NCBI GenBank assembly: GCA_002368355.1
Contig: AP018281.1
Coordinates: forward strand, 1,302,001-1,366,000
Direction: 5' to 3'
Length of the DNA: 64,000 nucleotides
Source: Chondrocystis sp. NIES-4102
GTDB lineage: Bacteria; Cyanobacteriota; Cyanobacteriia; Cyanobacteriales; Xenococcaceae
The position numbers and the translations under genes were made by a program. How positions within the stretch are numbered: position 1 is the stretch's first letter; the number at the start of each line of letters is the position of its first letter. A model generated the notes under the pieces. It did not search any database, was not told where the DNA came from, and saw nothing but the letters and a program-made list of their open reading frames with translations. Positions 18,276 through 28,800 of this stretch are shown in pieces.

Positions 18276-18833
18276 TAACCCTTCTAAAGGTACTTCTAGA
18301 AATCGAGCTAGTTCTGCTCCTTGGTTTTCCAAAGTAGCTAAAGCAATAGGTTCACCAGCGCGAGTAAGAGGAATATCTCGTCTTTTTTGGGAGCGTAAAT
18401 ATAAAGCTCTTTTAGGACTTAACCCATCTCTAATTTCGGCTCTGACAGATTGAACTTCGGTGAGTGGAAAATTTACTTCTACCCGACGATTTTTACCTGG
18501 ATATCCCCAACGATATATTGTTGCTTTGCCTGTTTCCTTATTAAACTCGTTGTAACCTCCGCCCACATTCCAGGTAACTAATAACCAGAGGTAAGTTGCT
18601 AACAGCGAACCTGCAACCCCATAAAAAGTCAAGGCGACTCCCTGGGGAATGAACTGTAACCCACTAGGATCGGAGACTATTAACAAGTTGGTTTTAAAAT
18701 AACTGGATAAGCCAGCCAAAAGAAACCCTATTCCCCCAATAGTGACGATAATTGCCCATAAAAAGTTACTAAATCTGCGAGAACCTAATACATCTTGTCG
18801 CAGAATCTGTTTGGTAGTTTGATCGATTGCCAT
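18273..18833 (-). CDS. ycf4: Photosystem I assembly protein Ycf4
   Basis: A 186-residue thylakoid membrane protein that scaffolds PSI assembly. Two transmembrane helices lie at about residues 22-44 and 65-88. The typical soluble C-terminal part has NKETGKATIYRWGYPGKNRR, RAEIRDGLSPKRALYLR and ENQGAELARFLEVPLEGL-like stretches. Length fits the family (about 185). It has an ATG start and is convergent with rtcB. Upstream lies the long psbD leader region, read divergently. Confidence 0.93.
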   Translation of the reverse strand: MAIDQTTKQILRQDVLGSRRFSNFLWAIIVTIGGIGFLLAGLSSYFKTNLLIVSDPSGLQFIPQGVALTFYGVAGSLLATYLWLLVTWNVGGGYNEFNKETGKATIYRWGYPGKNRRVEVNFPLTEVQSVRAEIRDGLSPKRALYLRSQKRRDIPLTRAGEPIALATLENQGAELARFLEVPLEGL

Positions 18834-19336
18834 TACTAGTTCTCGGAATTTAATTTATATTTGCTTGTTTTAAAAAATCTGAAACCAAATTTTTATTTTC
18901 TCATTTAAGGAAGTTAATCAACACTGATTCCGAGGTTTGGTTAATTATTTCATTTAAGCAACAACTGAGAAAATTATCTTAAATATTCTCAAATTTATGT
19001 CATTTTGTAAAAATTTTGCTAATAATTATTTAATGCCTCCTACTAGTCTGAGGTGATGTTGGAACATCAAATATATCTATTGAAACCTAATAAACACAAA
19101 GTTTTAAGGTTTTTTGAGTATTATTCCCTAAGTATTTCTACAGTGCTATAATTGTAACAAGATCTTAAGGAAAATCTCAGCTAGTAACAGAGAATCTGAG
19201 CGAAAAATCTGGTAAAGTTTTATAAAACTTGGTAGTTCTCAACATTTGGTTGAGGTCTTCCGATAAGGCATGATTAGAAAAGTATATTTTGAGAAATCTT
19301 GCAGTCTATTTATTTAAGCAAGAGGATTAGAAACAT
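18834..19336. other. ycf4-psbD intergenic and psbD leader region
   Basis: A 503-bp AT-rich spacer between divergent ycf4 and psbD. The only clear element is the -10-like TATAAT at 19147-19152. No small gene or RNA was recognised. Long 5' leaders are common for psbD. Confidence 0.5.
19147..19152 (+). promoter_or_regulatory. Candidate -10 box of psbD
   Basis: A perfect TATAAT lies about 185 bases before the psbD start. No good -35 at the usual distance was seen, so the assignment is tentative. It would imply a leader of about 180 nt. Confidence 0.35.
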
Positions 19337-20395
19337 ATGACAATAGCAGTAGGACGCGCTCCAGCACAACAGGGCATCTTTGATGCGGTTGATGACTGGT
19401 TAAAACGCGATCGCTTCGTATTCGTAGGATGGTCAGGGATATTATTATTTCCTTGTGCCTACTTATCAATTGGTGGATGGTTGACTTGCACAACATTCGT
19501 AACATCATGGTATACCCATGGATTGGCAAGTTCTTATCTAGAAGGATGTAACTTTTTAACAGTAGCAGCATCAACGCCAGCAGACAGTATGGGACATTCC
19601 CTACTATTTCTGTGGGGACCTGAAGCAGCATGGAGTTTTACACGTTGGTGTCAAATAGGTGGATTGTGGGCATTTATCGCACTACACGGAGCATTTGCAC
19701 TAATCGGGTTCATGCTACGTCAGTTTGAAATCTCCCGTCTAGTTGGAATTCGCCCTTATAATGCGATAGCCTTTTCAGCACCAATAGCGGTATTCGTATC
19801 AGTATTCTTACTATATCCCTTAGGACAACATAGCTGGTTCTTTGCACCAAGTTTAGGAGTTGCTGGAATCTTCCGTTTCATCCTATTTGTACAAGGATTC
19901 CATAACTTTACCCTCAATCCATTCCACATGATGGGAGTAGCAGGAGTATTAGGTGGAGCATTACTATGTGCAATTCACGGAGCGACAGTGGAAAATACAC
20001 TGTTTGACGATGGTGGAGAAGCAGATACATTCCGTGCATTTGAACCAACACAAGCAGAAGAAACCTACAGTATGGTAACAGCAAACCGTTTCTGGTCACA
20101 GATATTCGGGATTGCGTTTTCTAACAAACGTTGGTTACACTTCTTCATGCTATTCGTACCAGTAACAGGTCTATGGATGGCAAGTATTGGAATCATTGGG
20201 ATTGCTTTAAACTTGAGAGCATATGACTTCGTATCTCAAGAGTTGAGAGCAGCAGAAGATCCTGAATTTGAAACATTCTATACTAAAAATATTCTACTCA
20301 ACGAAGGTCTAAGAGCTTGGATGTCCACTCAAGACCAACCACATCAAAACTTTGAATTCCCAGAGGAGGTTCTTCCCCGTGGTAACGCTCTCTAA
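19337..20395 (+). CDS. psbD: Photosystem II reaction centre protein D2
   Basis: A 352-residue D2 with five membrane helices and the key residues at standard numbers: Tyr160 (TyrD) in LLYPLGQ, His189, His197 (P680 ligand) in [10 protein letters not shown] and His214 (non-haem iron) in [10 protein letters not shown]. The C-terminus [11 protein letters not shown] is normal. Several positions that are usually invariant differ: Phe191 instead of Trp in GFHNFTLNP, Cys51 where Gly is usual, and His165 where Ser is usual. The sequence [12 protein letters not shown] also replaces the usual WGPEAQGDFTRW. Codons end mostly in A (GCA, GTA, CTA, GGA), unlike psbC, which begins inside its 3' end. It may be a divergent or recombined psbD copy. 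It overlaps psbC by 17 bp. Confidence 0.95.
   Translation: MTIAVGRAPAQQGIFDAVDDWLKRDRFVFVGWSGILLFPCAYLSIGGWLTCTTFVTSWYTHGLASSYLEGCNFLTVAASTPADSMGHSLLFLWGPEAAWSFTRWCQIGGLWAFIALHGAFALIGFMLRQFEISRLVGIRPYNAIAFSAPIAVFVSVFLLYPLGQHSWFFAPSLGVAGIFRFILFVQGFHNFTLNPFHMMGVAGVLGGALLCAIHGATVENTLFDDGGEADTFRAFEPTQAEETYSMVTANRFWSQIFGIAFSNKRWLHFFMLFVPVTGLWMASIGIIGIALNLRAYDFVSQELRAAEDPEFETFYTKNILLNEGLRAWMSTQDQPHQNFEFPEEVLPRGNAL
20363..20369 (+). promoter_or_regulatory. Ribosome binding site that fixes the psbC GTG start
   Basis: GAGGAGG inside the end of psbD, nine bases before the GTG at 20379. It supports the conserved overlapping start of psbC over the earlier in-frame candidate at 20352. Confidence 0.8.
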
Positions 20396-21761
20396 TTCTG
20401 CCGGTGGCGCAGGTCGCGACATTAACTCCACAGGTTTTGCCTGGTGGGCGGGTAATGCTCGTTTAATCAATCTTTCAGGTAAGCTTTTGGGCGCACACGT
20501 TGCCCATGCTGGCTTAATCGTATTTTGGACTGGTGCAATGACTATTTTTGAAGTTGCGCACTATGTTCCAGAAAAGCCCATGTATGAACAGGGCATGATT
20601 TTAATTCCTCACCTAGCAACCCTAGGTTGGGGTGTAGGACCTGGTGGTGAAGTTATCAGTACCTACCCTTACTTTGTAGTCGGTGTTTTACACCTAATCT
20701 CTTCTGCTGTTTTAGGTTTAGGCGGTATTTATCACGCTCTGCGTGGACCAGAAAAACTAGAAGAATATTCTAATTTCTTCAGTCAAGACTGGAAAGATAA
20801 AAACCAAATGACTAACATCATTGGTTATCACCTAATTCTTTTAGGGCTAGGAGCATTCCTATTAGTATTTAAGGCAATGTTCTTTGGTGGCGTATACGAC
20901 ACTTGGGCCCCTGGTGGTGGTGATGTTCGAGTAATTACTAACCCCACTCTTAACCCAGCTACAATCTTTGGCTATTTACTTTCTGCTCCTTTTGGTGGCG
21001 AAGGCTGGATCATTGGTGTTAACAACATGGAAGACATCATTGGTGGTCACATTTGGGTTGGTTTAATCTGTATTGGTGGTGGTATTTTCCACATTTTGAC
21101 CAAACCTTTTGCCTGGGCGCGTCGTGCATTAATTTGGAATGGTGAAGCTTATCTTTCCTACAGTATCGGTGCTGTATCCTTAATGTCCTTCATCGCTTCT
21201 TGCTACATTTGGTTCAATAACACTGCTTATCCTAGTGAGTTTTATGGCCCAACTAACGCCGAAGCTTCTCAAGCACAAGCTTTTACTTTCCTAGCTCGTG
21301 ACCAACAAATGGGTGCAAATATTGGTTCATCCCAAGGTCCTACTGGTTTAGGTAAATATTTGATGCGTTCTCCAACTGGCGAAATCATCCTTGGTGGTGA
21401 AACCATGCGCTTTTGGGATTTCCGTGGTCCTTGGCTAGAGCCTATGCGTGGTCCTAACGGTATTGACCTTGATAAAATTAGAAATGATATTCAGCCTTGG
21501 CAATTACGTCGTGCTGCTGAGTATATGACTCATGCTCCTAATGCTTCCATCAACTCTGTAGGTGGTATTATCACTGAGTCTAACTCCTTTAACTTTGTTA
21601 ATATCCGTCAATGGTTAGCTGCCTTCCAGTTCATTATGGCTTTCTTCTTCCTAGTGGGTCACTTATGGCACGCAGGTAGAGCAAGGGCTGCTGCTGGTGG
21701 TTTTGAAAAAGGTATTGATCGTGAAACAGAACCTACATTGTTTATGCCTGACTTAGATTAA
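20379..21761 (+). CDS. psbC: Photosystem II CP43 chlorophyll-binding protein
   Basis: A 460-residue inner antenna protein of PSII with six transmembrane helices. Typical segments are the N-terminal [31 protein letters not shown]-like and [15 protein letters not shown] stretches, and [15 protein letters not shown]. The large lumenal loop has [15 protein letters not shown] and [14 protein letters not shown], including the Glu and Arg near the manganese cluster. The C-terminus [13 protein letters not shown] is canonical. The GTG start at 20379 lies inside psbD (17-bp overlap), as in other cyanobacteria. Codon usage is T-rich at third positions and contrasts with psbD. A terminator follows. Confidence 0.96.
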   Translation: MVTLSNSAGGAGRDINSTGFAWWAGNARLINLSGKLLGAHVAHAGLIVFWTGAMTIFEVAHYVPEKPMYEQGMILIPHLATLGWGVGPGGEVISTYPYFVVGVLHLISSAVLGLGGIYHALRGPEKLEEYSNFFSQDWKDKNQMTNIIGYHLILLGLGAFLLVFKAMFFGGVYDTWAPGGGDVRVITNPTLNPATIFGYLLSAPFGGEGWIIGVNNMEDIIGGHIWVGLICIGGGIFHILTKPFAWARRALIWNGEAYLSYSIGAVSLMSFIASCYIWFNNTAYPSEFYGPTNAEASQAQAFTFLARDQQMGANIGSSQGPTGLGKYLMRSPTGEIILGGETMRFWDFRGPWLEPMRGPNGIDLDKIRNDIQPWQLRRAAEYMTHAPNASINSVGGIITESNSFNFVNIRQWLAAFQFIMAFFFLVGHLWHAGRARAAAGGFEKGIDRETEPTLFMPDLD

Positions 21762-21810
21762 TTAGTTGTAAAACTACTTTTAATCTGATTAACGATTCAT
21801 AATATTAAGT

Positions 21811-21841
21811 GAGCCTCTACTGTATATGGTGGAGGCTTATT
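21811..21841 (+). terminator. Terminator of psbD-psbC
   Basis: AGCCTCTAC pairs with GTGGAGGCT (one G-U) across about eight bases and is followed by a TATTTATT tail. It lies 50 bases after the psbC stop. Confidence 0.7.
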
Positions 21842-21875
21842 TATTAAGCTGTTTAATCATTGGTTTATCTATCAA

Positions 21876-22535
21876 ATGCCAGATTTAGAAAAAATTGCAA
21901 CTCAGCTAGAAAGTCCCAACTCTAAGGATCGTTTATTGGCTTTAACTTCTTTAAGAGAAGTAGATCCAGAAGATGCAGTACCTTTAATTAAAAAGGTTTT
22001 GAATGATGAAATGTTGCCCGTACGCTCTATGGCGGTTTTTGCTTTGGGAGTTAAGCCAACGGCGGAATGTTTCCCTATTTTAATTGAGTTGTTGGAAAGT
22101 GATCCAGATTATGGTATTCGTGCTGATGCTGCTGGAGCTTTGGGATATTTAAATGATATTCGGGCTTTTGAGTATCTAGTTAGAGCATTTTATGAAGATA
22201 CCAATTGGCTGGTGAGATTTAGTGCTGCGGTGTCTTTGGGTAATTTACAGGATATTCGAGCAAAAGAAGTGCTGATGAAAGCTTTAGATAGTGAGGAAGT
22301 AATTTTACAACAAGCAGCGATCGCAGCCTTAGGTGAAATTAAAGCTACTGAAGCCGTAGATAAGATTCTTAATTTTGCAAGTTCGGAAGACTGGTTAATT
22401 CGTCAAAGAATAGCTGAAGCTTTGGGTAACTTAAAAACTGACAAAAGTATTTCTGCTTTGAAATTTTTGGCAAAAGATCTTCATCCGCAAGTACAATCAG
22501 CAGCAAGGATTTCTTTAGAGAAGTTGGGAGCGTAA
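21876..22535 (+). CDS. nblB: HEAT-repeat protein, NblB-like
   Basis: A 219-residue all-helical protein built of about six HEAT/PBS-lyase-type repeats. Examples are VRSMAVFALG, IRADAAGALGYL, VRFSAAVSLGNL, LQQAAIAALGEI and IRQRIAEALGNL. The length and repeat layout match NblB, which takes part in phycobilisome breakdown or pigment detachment under starvation in some cyanobacteria. Other HEAT proteins (CpcE/F-type lyases) are related, so the gene name is probable, not certain. It is co-directional with psbDC but separated by a terminator. The ATG at 21876 has no clear ribosome binding site. Confidence 0.65.
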   Translation: MPDLEKIATQLESPNSKDRLLALTSLREVDPEDAVPLIKKVLNDEMLPVRSMAVFALGVKPTAECFPILIELLESDPDYGIRADAAGALGYLNDIRAFEYLVRAFYEDTNWLVRFSAAVSLGNLQDIRAKEVLMKALDSEEVILQQAAIAALGEIKATEAVDKILNFASSEDWLIRQRIAEALGNLKTDKSISALKFLAKDLHPQVQSAARISLEKLGA

Positions 22536-22571
22536 AATTAATTTAAAACTCCCATATATTATTTATCTCAA

Positions 22572-25547
22572 TTATTCTGCTCCTTCAATGGGTGCAAAAC
22601 CTTGACGCTGGATGTTTTCTGTTACCACACGAGGATCTAAGAATTGTAAGAGATAGTCTGCGCCTCCTGCTTTTGAACCAACTCCAGAGAGTTTAAAACC
22701 CCCAAAAGGTTGACGAGCAACGATCGCACCAGTAATATTGCGATTGATATACAAATTGCCGACTTCAAATTCAACCTCGGCTTGCTCAATATTTTTTGGG
22801 GTACGGGAGTATAAACCACCTGTTAAGGCGTAATCTGTACCGTTAGCAATAGTTAAAGCCTGATCAAAATTATCTGCTTGAATTACAGCTAAAACTGGGC
22901 CAAAAATCTCAGATTGAGCAATTACATGATCAGGTTGGACTTGACTAAAAATAGTTGGGGAAATGTAATACCCACCTTCAGGTACGGACATTTCTAAAAC
23001 TAATTTACTTTGTTGCTTACCTTGTTCGATATATTCTAAAATGCGATCGCGTGCTGGAGCATCAATAACTGCGCTCATTTGCATACCTGGATCATCCGCC
23101 ACACCGACATTAAGGGATTGAGTGGCTGCAATTAATCTAGCCAGAAAAGACTCGTATACAGGGGCTAAGACTATCACCCTAGAACAGGCAGAACATTTTT
23201 GACCACTATAGCCAAATGCCGATTGTACTACTCCCACTACCGCTTGATCTAAATCAGCACTTTCATCAACGATAATTGCATTTTTACCCCCCATTTCAGC
23301 AATGACTCGTTTAAGATGTTTTTGTCCTGGTTGTAGTTTGGCTGCTGCTGCATATATTTGGCAACCTACTTCCCTCGAACCTGTAAAAGCGATCATCTGG
23401 GTGTCTTTGTGTTCAACTAAATATGTACCTATTTGTGAACCTTTACCAGGCACATATTGAAAGACTCCTTTGGGAATACCAGCCTCAATTAAAATTTCAG
23501 TTAACTTAGCAGCAATTACCGAAGAAGTAGCAGCAGGTTTTAAAAGAGTACAATTACCTGTTACCAAAGCAGCGACAGTCATGCCAGTTGCGATCGCAAA
23601 AGGAAAATTCCACGGGGAAATTACTACTGCAATGCCTTTTGGTTGATAGAAATAACGATTATTTTCTCCTGCTAGGTCATAATTAATACCTCTAGCTAAT
23701 CTTTCCATTTCAGAAGCATAATAACGACAAAAATCGATCGCCTCAGAAACTTCTCCATCTGCTTGAGGAATTATTTTACCCACTTCCAGACAGATCCAAG
23801 CGTTTAATTCATGTCTGCGTTGTTCCATGAGATCCGCAGCCTTACGCAAGATATCCGCCCTAGTTTTAGCTGGGGTCAATTTCCAAGATTTAAAAGCCTC
23901 TTTTGCAGCATTGATCGCCATTTCCGCTTGTTCTAGCGAAATTTGTCCAATTTTACCAATTAATTCACTGTTTCTAGCAGGATTAATTGAATCTAAATAG
24001 TCGGAGGTTTCGAGATATTCACCATTAATTAAAGGTAAATAGGTTTTACCCAATTTCTGCCTAACCTCTTCTAATGTTTGTTGTGCCTTCTGCCTCTTGG
24101 CTGTATCTGCATAATCTGTATCTGGGGCATTTTGGAAAGTGTTTTTTTGATTTACCTGCCTATGGTTATCCTCTTCCTTAACAACAGGAGGGGCAATTAA
24201 TTCCGCCACTGGCTTATTTTCCTGATTTTGTCTTAAAAAAGAACTATTTGCCGTATTTTCCAATAACCTGCGAATTAAATAAGCCATTCCTGGTAACAAT
24301 TTACCGTAGGGAGAATAAACCCTTACCCGATGCCCCCTTTTAACTAACGCCTGCGCTAATTTATCCCCCATGCCGTACAAAACCTGCATTTCAAAACGAC
24401 GGGGAGGAATATTTAAAGTTTCAGCGATCGCACAAGCCAAAGCCTGAGAACGGACATTATGACTACCAATAGCAGCATAGAGATATTGATGGTTTTCTAG
24501 CAATAATTGGGTCATGCGTTCATAATTGACATCGGTAGCTGCTTTTTGATTATATACAGGCTGTTGCCAATGATTTTGTTCTGATTTTATCGTTTCTTGA
24601 TCCCAATATGCCCCTTTTACCAATCTTACGGTTAAAGGATATCCCCTTTCCTTTACCCAACTAATTATTTCTTGCAGATCTTGATAAGAATCTCGTAGAT
24701 AGGCTTGTAAAGTAATACCTAAATCACTACGAGTACGAAATTCCTCTTCCATCAACAACTCTTTAAGAATCTGTAAAGTTAGATCCTTATAGCGATATTG
24801 TTCCATATCAAAATGTATCGCTGCCCCCAATACCTCTGCCTGACGTAATAAAATTCTCAGGCGATCGCATACCTTGGCTTTACTACCTACAGGATCTAAA
24901 GGATCAAACTGGGAATAAAAGGCGGTTAATTTTACAGATACCTGTACCTGGGGTAATAATTCACCACTAGCTAAATCTATTCCCTCAACACGTTGCCACC
25001 CCTTAGCTTGTTGGGTTAACTGTTCAATTAAATCTAAATACCTTTTTAAATATTCTTCCGCCTCAGTTTCGGTAATTACTGCTTCTCCCAATAAATCGAT
25101 CGTATAGGTCATTCCCTCTTTACGCAAACGGGCGATCGTTTTCATTACCGAGGCGATATTTTCCCCCGCTATATATTTATATGCCAAAGTTTCAACTGCT
25201 TTAGTAATAGTAGCAGCAGCAGTTTGGGCGGGAAATGAATCAGGATCGCTAAAATTCAAAATACCTTTGAGCGCGCCTGGCAATTCTACCGCTTCGGCAC
25301 TCATATATTGCTGAAAGTGGTTAGCAATCTCCGCTTTACTTTGTAGGGCAGGAATTGTATCAATAAAGCGGAACATCTGTACTCTTAACCCTGGGTTAGC
25401 CATTGTCCAGTCTAGAACTTTGTCATCCCAGCGCATCTGATCACGCATCCGACTAAAAATATTGTTTCCTTCCCTGGTACTCTTGATTAATTCTTGAGCA
25501 ATTGCTTGAGTTTTTGATTCGTAGCGAAGATTAGCACCTAAATTCAT
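22572..25547 (-). CDS. putA: Bifunctional proline dehydrogenase / delta-1-pyrroline-5-carboxylate dehydrogenase
   Basis: A 991-residue bifunctional enzyme oxidising proline to glutamate. The N-terminal FAD domain (about 60-440) has RLVKGAYWDQE, GSHNVRS, QVLYGMGD and YLIRRLLENTANSSFLR. The C-terminal aldehyde dehydrogenase (about 515-985) has SPWNFPFAI, GSREVG, catalytic Glu in EMGGKNAIIVDE and Cys in GYSGQKCSACSR. There is no ribbon-helix-helix DNA-binding domain, so it is not autoregulatory. A Lys/Gln-rich linker near 450-490 separates the halves. The ATG at 25547 follows AAGGGG at good distance and is preferred to a TTG six codons earlier. It is convergent with the HEAT-repeat gene. Confidence 0.95.
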   Translation of the reverse strand: MNLGANLRYESKTQAIAQELIKSTREGNNIFSRMRDQMRWDDKVLDWTMANPGLRVQMFRFIDTIPALQSKAEIANHFQQYMSAEAVELPGALKGILNFSDPDSFPAQTAAATITKAVETLAYKYIAGENIASVMKTIARLRKEGMTYTIDLLGEAVITETEAEEYLKRYLDLIEQLTQQAKGWQRVEGIDLASGELLPQVQVSVKLTAFYSQFDPLDPVGSKAKVCDRLRILLRQAEVLGAAIHFDMEQYRYKDLTLQILKELLMEEEFRTRSDLGITLQAYLRDSYQDLQEIISWVKERGYPLTVRLVKGAYWDQETIKSEQNHWQQPVYNQKAATDVNYERMTQLLLENHQYLYAAIGSHNVRSQALACAIAETLNIPPRRFEMQVLYGMGDKLAQALVKRGHRVRVYSPYGKLLPGMAYLIRRLLENTANSSFLRQNQENKPVAELIAPPVVKEEDNHRQVNQKNTFQNAPDTDYADTAKRQKAQQTLEEVRQKLGKTYLPLINGEYLETSDYLDSINPARNSELIGKIGQISLEQAEMAINAAKEAFKSWKLTPAKTRADILRKAADLMEQRRHELNAWICLEVGKIIPQADGEVSEAIDFCRYYASEMERLARGINYDLAGENNRYFYQPKGIAVVISPWNFPFAIATGMTVAALVTGNCTLLKPAATSSVIAAKLTEILIEAGIPKGVFQYVPGKGSQIGTYLVEHKDTQMIAFTGSREVGCQIYAAAAKLQPGQKHLKRVIAEMGGKNAIIVDESADLDQAVVGVVQSAFGYSGQKCSACSRVIVLAPVYESFLARLIAATQSLNVGVADDPGMQMSAVIDAPARDRILEYIEQGKQQSKLVLEMSVPEGGYYISPTIFSQVQPDHVIAQSEIFGPVLAVIQADNFDQALTIANGTDYALTGGLYSRTPKNIEQAEVEFEVGNLYINRNITGAIVARQPFGGFKLSGVGSKAGGADYLLQFLDPRVVTENIQRQGFAPIEGAE

Positions 25548-25849
25548 TTTCCCCTTCAAGAGCAAATTTTAATTCACATAGAGATACTTTAATATTAATC
25601 AATCTCTATGATCATAGGATTAGGTGTGAAAGTCAGGGAACGATAAAATAAGCACAGTGGTAATAGTGTGGCAATATTAGACATTGTTATCTTTTAAGTA
25701 ATTCAATCCCTCCTACCTCCTGTCTCCTGACTTCTTGATGCAGTCCAATAGGCGAGAAACTGGGCAGCCGATCTTTTGTCGCCTCGATAGGGTAGCACCT
25801 AACCCTCTTTTTCTGCGCGCTCCTGACTCCTGACTCCTGCTTACCTCTA
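25548..25849. other. Intergenic region with repeat fragments
   Basis: Spacer downstream of the NRPS gene and upstream of putA. It holds CTTCTTGATGCAGTCCAATA near 25730, almost identical to a stretch of the composite repeat at 42953-42972. It also holds a degenerate heptamer array. No gene was seen. Confidence 0.6.
25820..25841. repeat. Heptamer tandem repeat (CTCCTGA)3
   Basis: Three CTCCTGA units just downstream of the NRPS stop codon, of the same unit as in the arrays at 118, 1457 and 4935. Confidence 0.7.
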
Positions 25850-28800
25850 CTAAATTTCTAATTCAACCCTTTTCAAACATTCATCTACTTGAGTGGCTAA
25901 AGATTGAACTTGAGGTTCTTTGAGTAAAGAAAAATGATCACCTGAAATTTTAGTTACCGTCAGTTGTGAAGCAATATCTGATTGCCATCCAAGCCTGGGA
26001 AACATCATTAATGCCAGTTTCTGACTAAAAAATGAATAGTAACTGGTTTTGGTAGTGACAAATAAAGAGACAGGATGGTGATAAGGTTGGAAAATATAAG
26101 GATCAGGAGCTTGTTCAGTTAAAAGCGATCGCTCTGGATTAAGAGAAGATTTAACTTTTACTGGTTTCTTACTTGGGTTGCCCATTTTAGATAAATTCAG
26201 CAAACGATTCCAATTAGTACGACAGGTAAAATCTAAATGTTGATAGAAACGGTAACTTGCTTGAGGCCCTGGTGTATCTAAAATCACTACCATATTAGCT
26301 GGTTTACCCAAGGCTGACAGTTGCCTCGCAATTTCCCAAGCTAAAATACCCCCGAAGGAATACCCACAGAGAAAATAAGGTGCTTCTGGTTGTACTGCTA
26401 AAATATCTTGAAGATGATAGGTAGCTAGTTCCTGAATTTGGCGGTTAGTACCTTCTAGGGCAAAATAACCTGATTCTAAACAATAAAATGGTCTTTGAGG
26501 ATCTAAATGTTTAGCCAACAGCGCAATTTCTTCGTAAGCATTGGCACATACAAATAAAGGTGCTTTAATACCATCACTTATTTGTACCATCAACGAATTA
26601 GGACGATTACGCAGACCACCACGACCAGCAACAATGGTTAATAATAGTTTTGATTGTGCAGCAGTAATACTAGAAATAATTGGTGCAGTAGCCTCAATTT
26701 CTTCTTTTTGCCAACTTTCTACTAAATGTTTGATGGTAGTTAAGGAAGATAAAGCCTCAAGGGTTAAGGTTTTTTCTAGAGTTTTTTCAATTTCAGCAAT
26801 TAAATTCACAGCTAAGATAGAATTTCCCCCTAAGTCTCTAAAATTAGTGGTTATGCCAATTGGTTTTACCATTAGCACCCTTTCCCAAATTTCAACTAAT
26901 TGTCTTTCTAGATCATTACGAGGCGCAACGTAATTATCATCTACAGCTAAATTGCTTAAATCGACTAGGGGTAAAGCGAGACGATCTATTTTGCCATTAA
27001 GTGTTTGAGGTATATTCTCGACCAGAATAAAAGCACTGGGAATCATGTATTCAGGTAACTGCTGTTGGAGAAATCGCCGTAATTCCTTCGATGCTGGGGC
27101 TTGATCACTCACAACTAAATAGGCGACTAAACGCTTCATCCCTAAAACATCATCCACATCTACTACTACTACTTCTTTAATACCTGGATATTGCAAAATA
27201 GCAGCTTCAATTTCACCAATTTCTAGTCTAAAACCACGAATTTTAACCTGACGATCTAGACGACCTAAGCATTCTACCGTCCCATCTTCTAGATAACGGG
27301 CTAAATCACCAGTTTTATATAAACGAGCTTTTGGATCTTTTGCAAAAGGATCTGAGATAAATTTAGCTGCGGTTAATTCTGGTCGCTTAAAATAACCCCT
27401 AGCTAAACAGTGACCACCAATATATAGTTCTCCAGGTACACCAATTGGTAATGGTCGTAGATGGGAATCTAAAATATGATATTTGATATGTTTAAAAGGC
27501 TTACCCACAGAAATTGAGGTTTTTAGGGTATTAACCTGATAAGCAGAAGACCAGATAGTAGTTTCTGTCGGCCCATATAAATTCCACAATTGAGCGCATT
27601 TAGGTAGTAAACGTGCTGCCAATTCTTTCGATAATGGCTCTCCCCCAGAAATAATTTTTAACTTTTGACTACCCTGCCAAAGCGCAGCGAGTAATAATTG
27701 CCAAGTGACTGGTGTAGCCTGCATAAATGTTACATCTGACTTGGCTATGGCTTGGGATAATTTATGACCATCCACAGTTACTCGACGACTAACTATAATT
27801 AATTGTGCGCCAACGCTTAAGGGGAGAAAGATATCTGCCACCGATACATCAAAACAAATAGTGGTTACAGATAAAACTCGATCCTCACTGGTAATACCAG
27901 GTTGATCATCAACCATCGCCCTTAACAGACTAACAGCAGTACGATGTTCTATTTGTACTCCTTTAGGCTTACCAGTAGACCCTGATGTGTAGATTACATA
28001 AGCTAAATTGGAGTTATTAACTATTGATTCTACTTGGCGATCGCTTGTTAAATTATGATCGCTTAACTGATCTATACAGATGATTTTTAATGACTGTTGA
28101 TCAGAGGATAAATCTATTTCTAAACTTGTTTGGGTTAACAAAATACTAGCTTGAGTATCTTGCAACATATAGTTAATGCGATCGATGGGATAAGTGGGAT
28201 CTAGAGGTACATAAGCACCCCCTGCTTTTAATACTGCTAAAATAGCCACGATCATGTTAATTGACCGCTCTATACAGATACCTACTAAAACATCGCCCTT
28301 AACCCCCATTTGTTGTAGATAAATGGCTAATTGGTTGGCTCGATGATCTAATTCTGAATAGGTTAACTGTTCATCCTCAAAGATTAATGCAATGGCTGTG
28401 GGATTATTTTTTACTTGAGTTTCAAATAATTGATGTAGGCATAAATCACTAGCATAGCTGTTAGTTTCGCTGTTTTTTTCAGTATTTAATAGTTGTTGTT
28501 GTTCTTTAGGGGTTAATAATGGTAAATTTAATAATTTTTCTTCTGGATTTGTAACTATTGCTTGTAATATTGTTTGCCAATGACCTGCTAGACGCGCGAT
28601 AGTTTGGGGATTGAACAGATTTTTATTATAGTAAAAGCTACAGGAAATATTTTCTGAATTGGCGATAACTTCTAAAATTAAATCTGGCTCTAATGTCTGC
28701 TCTTGCTCGAAATATTTAATATCAAAATTAGCCTTATTTACACTTTGATATTTAAAAATTATCGGTAAATTTACCGACTTATCAAAATCTAAATTACTAT

